Under the pieces are notes generated by a model, which had not been told where the DNA came from, did no database searches, and saw nothing but the letters and a program-made list of their open reading frames with translations. Source: Sextonia rubra (Eukaryota > Streptophyta > Magnoliopsida > Laurales > Lauraceae). From it: a DNA stretch of 64,000 nucleotides. The stretch covers positions 47,110,242-47,174,241 of the forward strand of contig JASUAD010000001.1 in assembly GCA_037013555.1 (NCBI GenBank). The letters are read 5' to 3'. Each line of letters begins with the position of its first letter. Within the stretch, counting starts at the first letter, position 1. Shown piece after piece: positions 61,201 to 64,000 of this stretch. Both the position numbers and the translations under genes were made by a program.

Positions 61201-64000
61201 TGTAAAAGATATATATTACATAAATATTTTTAGTATAGAGAATTTATATTCTTTTCGATATTACTGAGGTAATTGAATTTTTGGGTTTGGACTCAGCTTA
61301 GCTAAACAAGGGGTAGATAGAAAATCCCCATGAGTGCCCCAAGTTTTGTAATTGTTGTTGTTGTCATGTTTTTTTTTTTTTTTTGCTTTGTTTTGTGGGT
61401 ATACTCTCTGGCCTGGCGGTTTTCATATTTTAATATATAATCGTTTCTTGTAACTGATAAAAAAGAAAGAAAGAAAGTGTCATTTCATAGTACAGTTGGC
61501 CAAAGGACACGTGTGGAGTGCTTTCTTCTTTTTTATTGGTACGTAGCAGCTGAATTCTGTGTGGTTGTAAAAAATATTTAGTTTGAATTTTTTATTTGAT
61601 TTGCAGTTGTCTTTTTATGGTTCAGTACTATATCTTATTTTACCAAATGGATTTTTAGAATATGTTTTTTTTTTAGATAGTACTTTCAAGATGAACCAAA
61701 TTCTTTTGTAGGCTATGGTGGCTAGGGGTGATCTTGGTGCTGAGCTTCCCATTGAAGAGGTTCCACTGCTGCAGGTATTTTTCTTAAAGTCCAATGTTAT
61801 CTCAATCATTAATATGATGTTTGATGTGCTGTCAATTTTTGTCAAGCATTGATGCTTCCGGCATTTACTTTCAAGCTTTTGTCCATTTTGCATGCTCAAC
61901 TTTTTCTTTGATATCTTCACATGTGTTAGGCTGTGTTTGTCTCCTTGCCATCTATTTCCTCCCAATTGTGAGAATTTTAACACTAAAACAGGTTCCAAAA
62001 TGACAAACCAAGTTCTGTTTTGAAAATTTACTGATAAGAGGGACATATGCACACTTTCCGGATTCTCATAAGTTGCATTCTGACTTATCTAGTGTCTGAA
62101 AATATCGTTTTGCCCACGTGCATATCTGTAGTTCTGTATGTCTATTGTCTACATTTTTTTAAGGTTTTCTAGGTTATGATTGAATGAAAATGCTAAACAC
62201 GGTGAAATGAGAAACAAAATCTTTTAACAATTTGTGGTCTTCCTCATGGTCATTTAGAATTAATTTGAATGCCACAGAAATTGTTTCCTGGTTGGCCTTT
62301 AATTCTTCACCCAAACTGTATTTTTACTTGGTTACCATTACTTGGCATTCAGTAGTTTCAAATAGGTTTCTTCTTGAAGTTCATTTAGAATCAATATAAA
62401 TCCCACAGATATTATTTTCTGGTTGGCCTTTAATTTTTTTTTTTGCCAAAAATGTGTTTTTGCTGTTACAAATAGGTTCCAGCGTACACCATATGTAGCT
62501 AGCTAAGAAGCATGGATATGGACACGGGACACAGATACGACACGACACGGATACGCCGACACGGTATTTCTCAAAAAAGTAGGACACGGACATATTGAGG
62601 GACATGTTAATAATATATATTAATATATAATCATCTTCTAAAAAAATAATATCTTTTTAACTTTTTTAATCAATTTAGAAATCAAAAAATAAAAATTCAA
62701 GTACTAACTAACACACATATCAAATTATCAAATATCAATTTAACACTAAAACATAATTTATAATCATTAAACACGAAATATCCACAGTTCCATAAAATCC
62801 ATATAAAGAAAAAGGGAGATCATCTCTTTTTCCTCAAAAAAAAGAAAAAAAAAAACAAAAGCAAAAAAGAAGCCTATCTCGAGGCCTATTCTTTAGTGAA
62901 ATATTTATTTGTTTTTAGCTTGTGATATGATTAATATTTATAATCATACATTTTTCCATGGTACAAAATTGTCATATATCAAGTTTACAAGTTTTAATAA
63001 CATGTTAACAAAGTGTCCATGAGATATCAGCCACATGTTTATTTTTTAGTTATAGACACGGGTTAAAAATTGTGGGACACGTTACAAAAAGAGTGTCGAA
63101 CAAGTGTCCAAAATTAAGATTTTTAGTTCTTAATTATGGACACGACTAAATAGTATCGGACACATGTCCGAGAGTGTCCGAGGAGTGTCGGTGTCTAATA
63201 TGTGTCCGACACGGACACGTCACTTTCTTAGAAGTGTCTGTGCTTCTTAGCTAGCTAGTACAATCTGGAGTGGGGTTGCACCTACTTTCTGTAGATAGAC
63301 AGCCTCTTTCCACCATCCAGGCATCCACACTTTTGTGTTTTGATTTTTTCATATGCTTCCTGGCCCAGATAAATGAGGCTTGGCGTCAATTAGTGACATA
63401 AACTTGCTACTCTTTAATATAAGTTCTATTGAGAATTAGGTTGATATTGTTATTGTTAGATGCACTGCCTTAGTGACAATGGTATTATTAGATAAAGATG
63501 CAATTTGTACGGAATTGGATGTCCCTCAAAGGGTCAATCATCCACTATTAATAAATCTAAGTTGCCTTAGATAATCAAAATCAATTGCATACAATTAGAA
63601 TCATCTATACAGGAAGTAAAGCTAATTAGAATCAATTATACAAGGAAGGATAGAATCATCTATATAGGAAGTAAAGCTAATTAGAATCAATTATACAAGG
63701 AAGGACAGCTATCCTAGTCAAGGATGAAAATAGCGGTAGCGGCGGGCGTAGCGGCCTGCCGTCAAAACGCTATGTAGCGGGCGCTACATAGCGGTAGCGG
63801 TGCTACGTAGCGGCGTAGCGGTGTGATTTGAAATAATCATCAAAAAATTCTGAAAAAATTTGTAGAAAATCCTAAATATCAGAAAATGATAGAATATATA
63901 ATTTTCTTGTAAAAGTAATTAAGATAAAGGGGTGTAGCGGTCCCCTCATTGCATGAGGTCCTATATCATTGTATTAATAGAAAATAATAGTAATGATCAT
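56613..64000 (+). CDS. Plastidial pyruvate kinase beta subunit (PKP-beta), 5' seven exons
   Basis: Exons: 56613-56837, 58651-58938, 59385-59550, 60351-60485, 60627-60737, 60850-60938, 61712-61774. They join in phase into 359 codons; the remaining roughly 220 residues lie beyond the window. The enzyme converts phosphoenolpyruvate and ADP to pyruvate and ATP in plastids, feeding fatty-acid synthesis. The first 75 residues are Ser/Ala/Arg-rich like a transit peptide. Core signatures visible are KTKIVCTIGPS, ARLNMSHG, MLDTKGPEVR (residues 167-176, spanning an exon junction), KIES with Lys319 and Glu321, and VARGDLGAELP with Asp345. Sequence such as GELKSRRHLNVRGKSATLPS closely matches Arabidopsis PKP2-type proteins. 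Intron 2 uses a GC donor (AAG|GCAAGT). Intron 3 carries a tandem duplication that copies the exon 3 end. The last visible intron runs past 61775 with a MULE-like insertion. Confidence 0.94.
57981..58050. repeat. Long TAA/TTA hairpin in pyruvate kinase intron 1
   Basis: AATACTAATTC followed by AATAATAATAAT is mirrored by its complement (TTATTATTATT, GAATTAGTATT), giving an imperfect inverted repeat of about 32-base arms around a short loop. Confidence 0.65.
58066..58097 (+). repeat. G-quadruplex-forming tract in pyruvate kinase intron 1
   Basis: Blocks GGGG, GGGGGG, GGGGGG, GGG and GGG are separated by one to four bases on the transcribed sense strand, meeting the usual G3+N1-7 pattern. Confidence 0.7.
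58199..58534. repeat. 14-bp perfect inverted repeat flanking 308 bases (possible SINE tail region)
   Basis: AACTATGTTGGGGT at 58199-58212 is matched by ACCCCAACATAGTT at 58521-58534. The right copy continues GGGACAAGGCTTTGATG, resembling the 3' end of plant SINEs. A (GA)n run at 58232-58274 lies between. A second CAAGGCTTTGATGATGAT tail is seen near 60225. Confidence 0.4.
59527..60110 (+). repeat. 292-bp tandem duplication spanning the exon 3 / intron 3 junction
   Basis: Copies at about 59527-59818 and 59819-60110 both begin TTGGTGATATGCTTCTGGTT and contain the exon end GTTGATG followed by the donor GTATGTGG. The downstream copy therefore holds a decoy 5' splice site at 59843, preceded by the last 22 bases of exon 3. 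The copies differ at few positions, so the duplication is recent. Confidence 0.88.
61110..61190 (-). mobile_element. Possible SINE head on the minus strand
   Basis: In reverse complement the sequence contains GAGGTTCAACTCCC, close to the polymerase III B box GGTTCGANTCC, about 40 bases after TGGTACAGGCTTGTGG, a loose A box. There is not enough structure for a tRNA gene. Confidence 0.3.
62504..63250. mobile_element. 747-bp MULE-like element in pyruvate kinase intron 7
   Basis: The ends TAAGAAGCATGGATATGGAC and ...GTCTGTGCTTCTTAG are inverted repeats. The body is colinear with 47647-48382 and clearly the same family. The flanks GTAGCTAGC and CTAGCTAGT agree at 7 of 9 positions, compatible with an eroded 9-bp target duplication, though the AGCTAGCT context makes the border ambiguous. 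Confidence 0.75.
63597..63706 (+). repeat. 55-bp tandem duplication
   Basis: Two units containing TCATCTATA.AGGAAGTAAA and CAATTATACAAGGAAGGA start at about 63597 and 63652 and differ at two or three bases. Confidence 0.85.
63725..63830. repeat. TAGCGG-rich block with a near-perfect hairpin
   Basis: TAGCGG recurs at least eight times. CGCTATGTAGCG (63768-63779) and CGCTACATAGCG (63782-63793) form a perfect inverted repeat with a two-base loop. It is probably the end of another transposon that continues past the window. Confidence 0.6.

Overview
This window is nuclear DNA of a flowering plant, probably a woody species with a fairly repeat-rich genome. The evidence is AT-rich sequence, multi-exon genes with GT-AG introns, plant-specific proteins (a class III chitinase, a plastid pyruvate kinase with an N-terminal transit-like region, a P/U-type cyclin), and intergenic space full of LTR, TIR and MITE-like transposons. 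The species cannot be fixed from the sequence alone.

Layout, left to right. (1) 540-1120 (+): last exon of a receptor-like pseudokinase whose earlier exons lie off the left edge. (2) 2480-4482: a long-TIR DNA element with an 840-bp solo LTR inserted in its right arm. (3) 5955-7363 (+): six-exon gene for a KANL3/TEX30-type alpha/beta-hydrolase. (4) 9.2-12.6 kb: two MITE-like elements and a CACTA transposase relic. (5) 17765-30608 (+): fourteen-exon gene for a large membrane-anchored GT4-type glycosyltransferase, with all splice phases consistent (1035 aa). (6) 32394-40550: three solo LTRs of one family nested one inside another, each with its own 5-bp target duplication. (7) 40933-41981 (-): class III acidic endochitinase, two exons. 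(8) 42479-44342: long-TIR element, directly abutting a broken copy of the glycosyltransferase 3' end (44343-45814). (9) 46634-50403 (-): nine-exon FCF1/UTP24 gene, 198 aa. (10) 52122-52941 (+): P/U-type cyclin with a one-base frameshift. (11) 56613 to beyond the right edge (+): plastidial pyruvate kinase beta subunit; seven exons (359 codons) are visible.

The genes are unrelated single loci with no shared pathway. They are a ribosome-biogenesis nuclease, a plastid glycolytic enzyme, a defence-type chitinase, a putative endomembrane glycosyltransferase, a small hydrolase-fold protein and a cyclin. What links the window is its transposon history. One LTR family is present four times and is always solo. 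One MULE-like family sits in introns of three different genes. Several young tandem duplications touch gene structure, including one that copies a 5' splice site in the pyruvate kinase gene.

No CRISPR array, rRNA or convincing tRNA gene was seen. I found no novel multi-gene system. The most unusual structure is the three-level nest of solo LTRs carrying arrays of an ACGGCTWAGCCGT palindrome.
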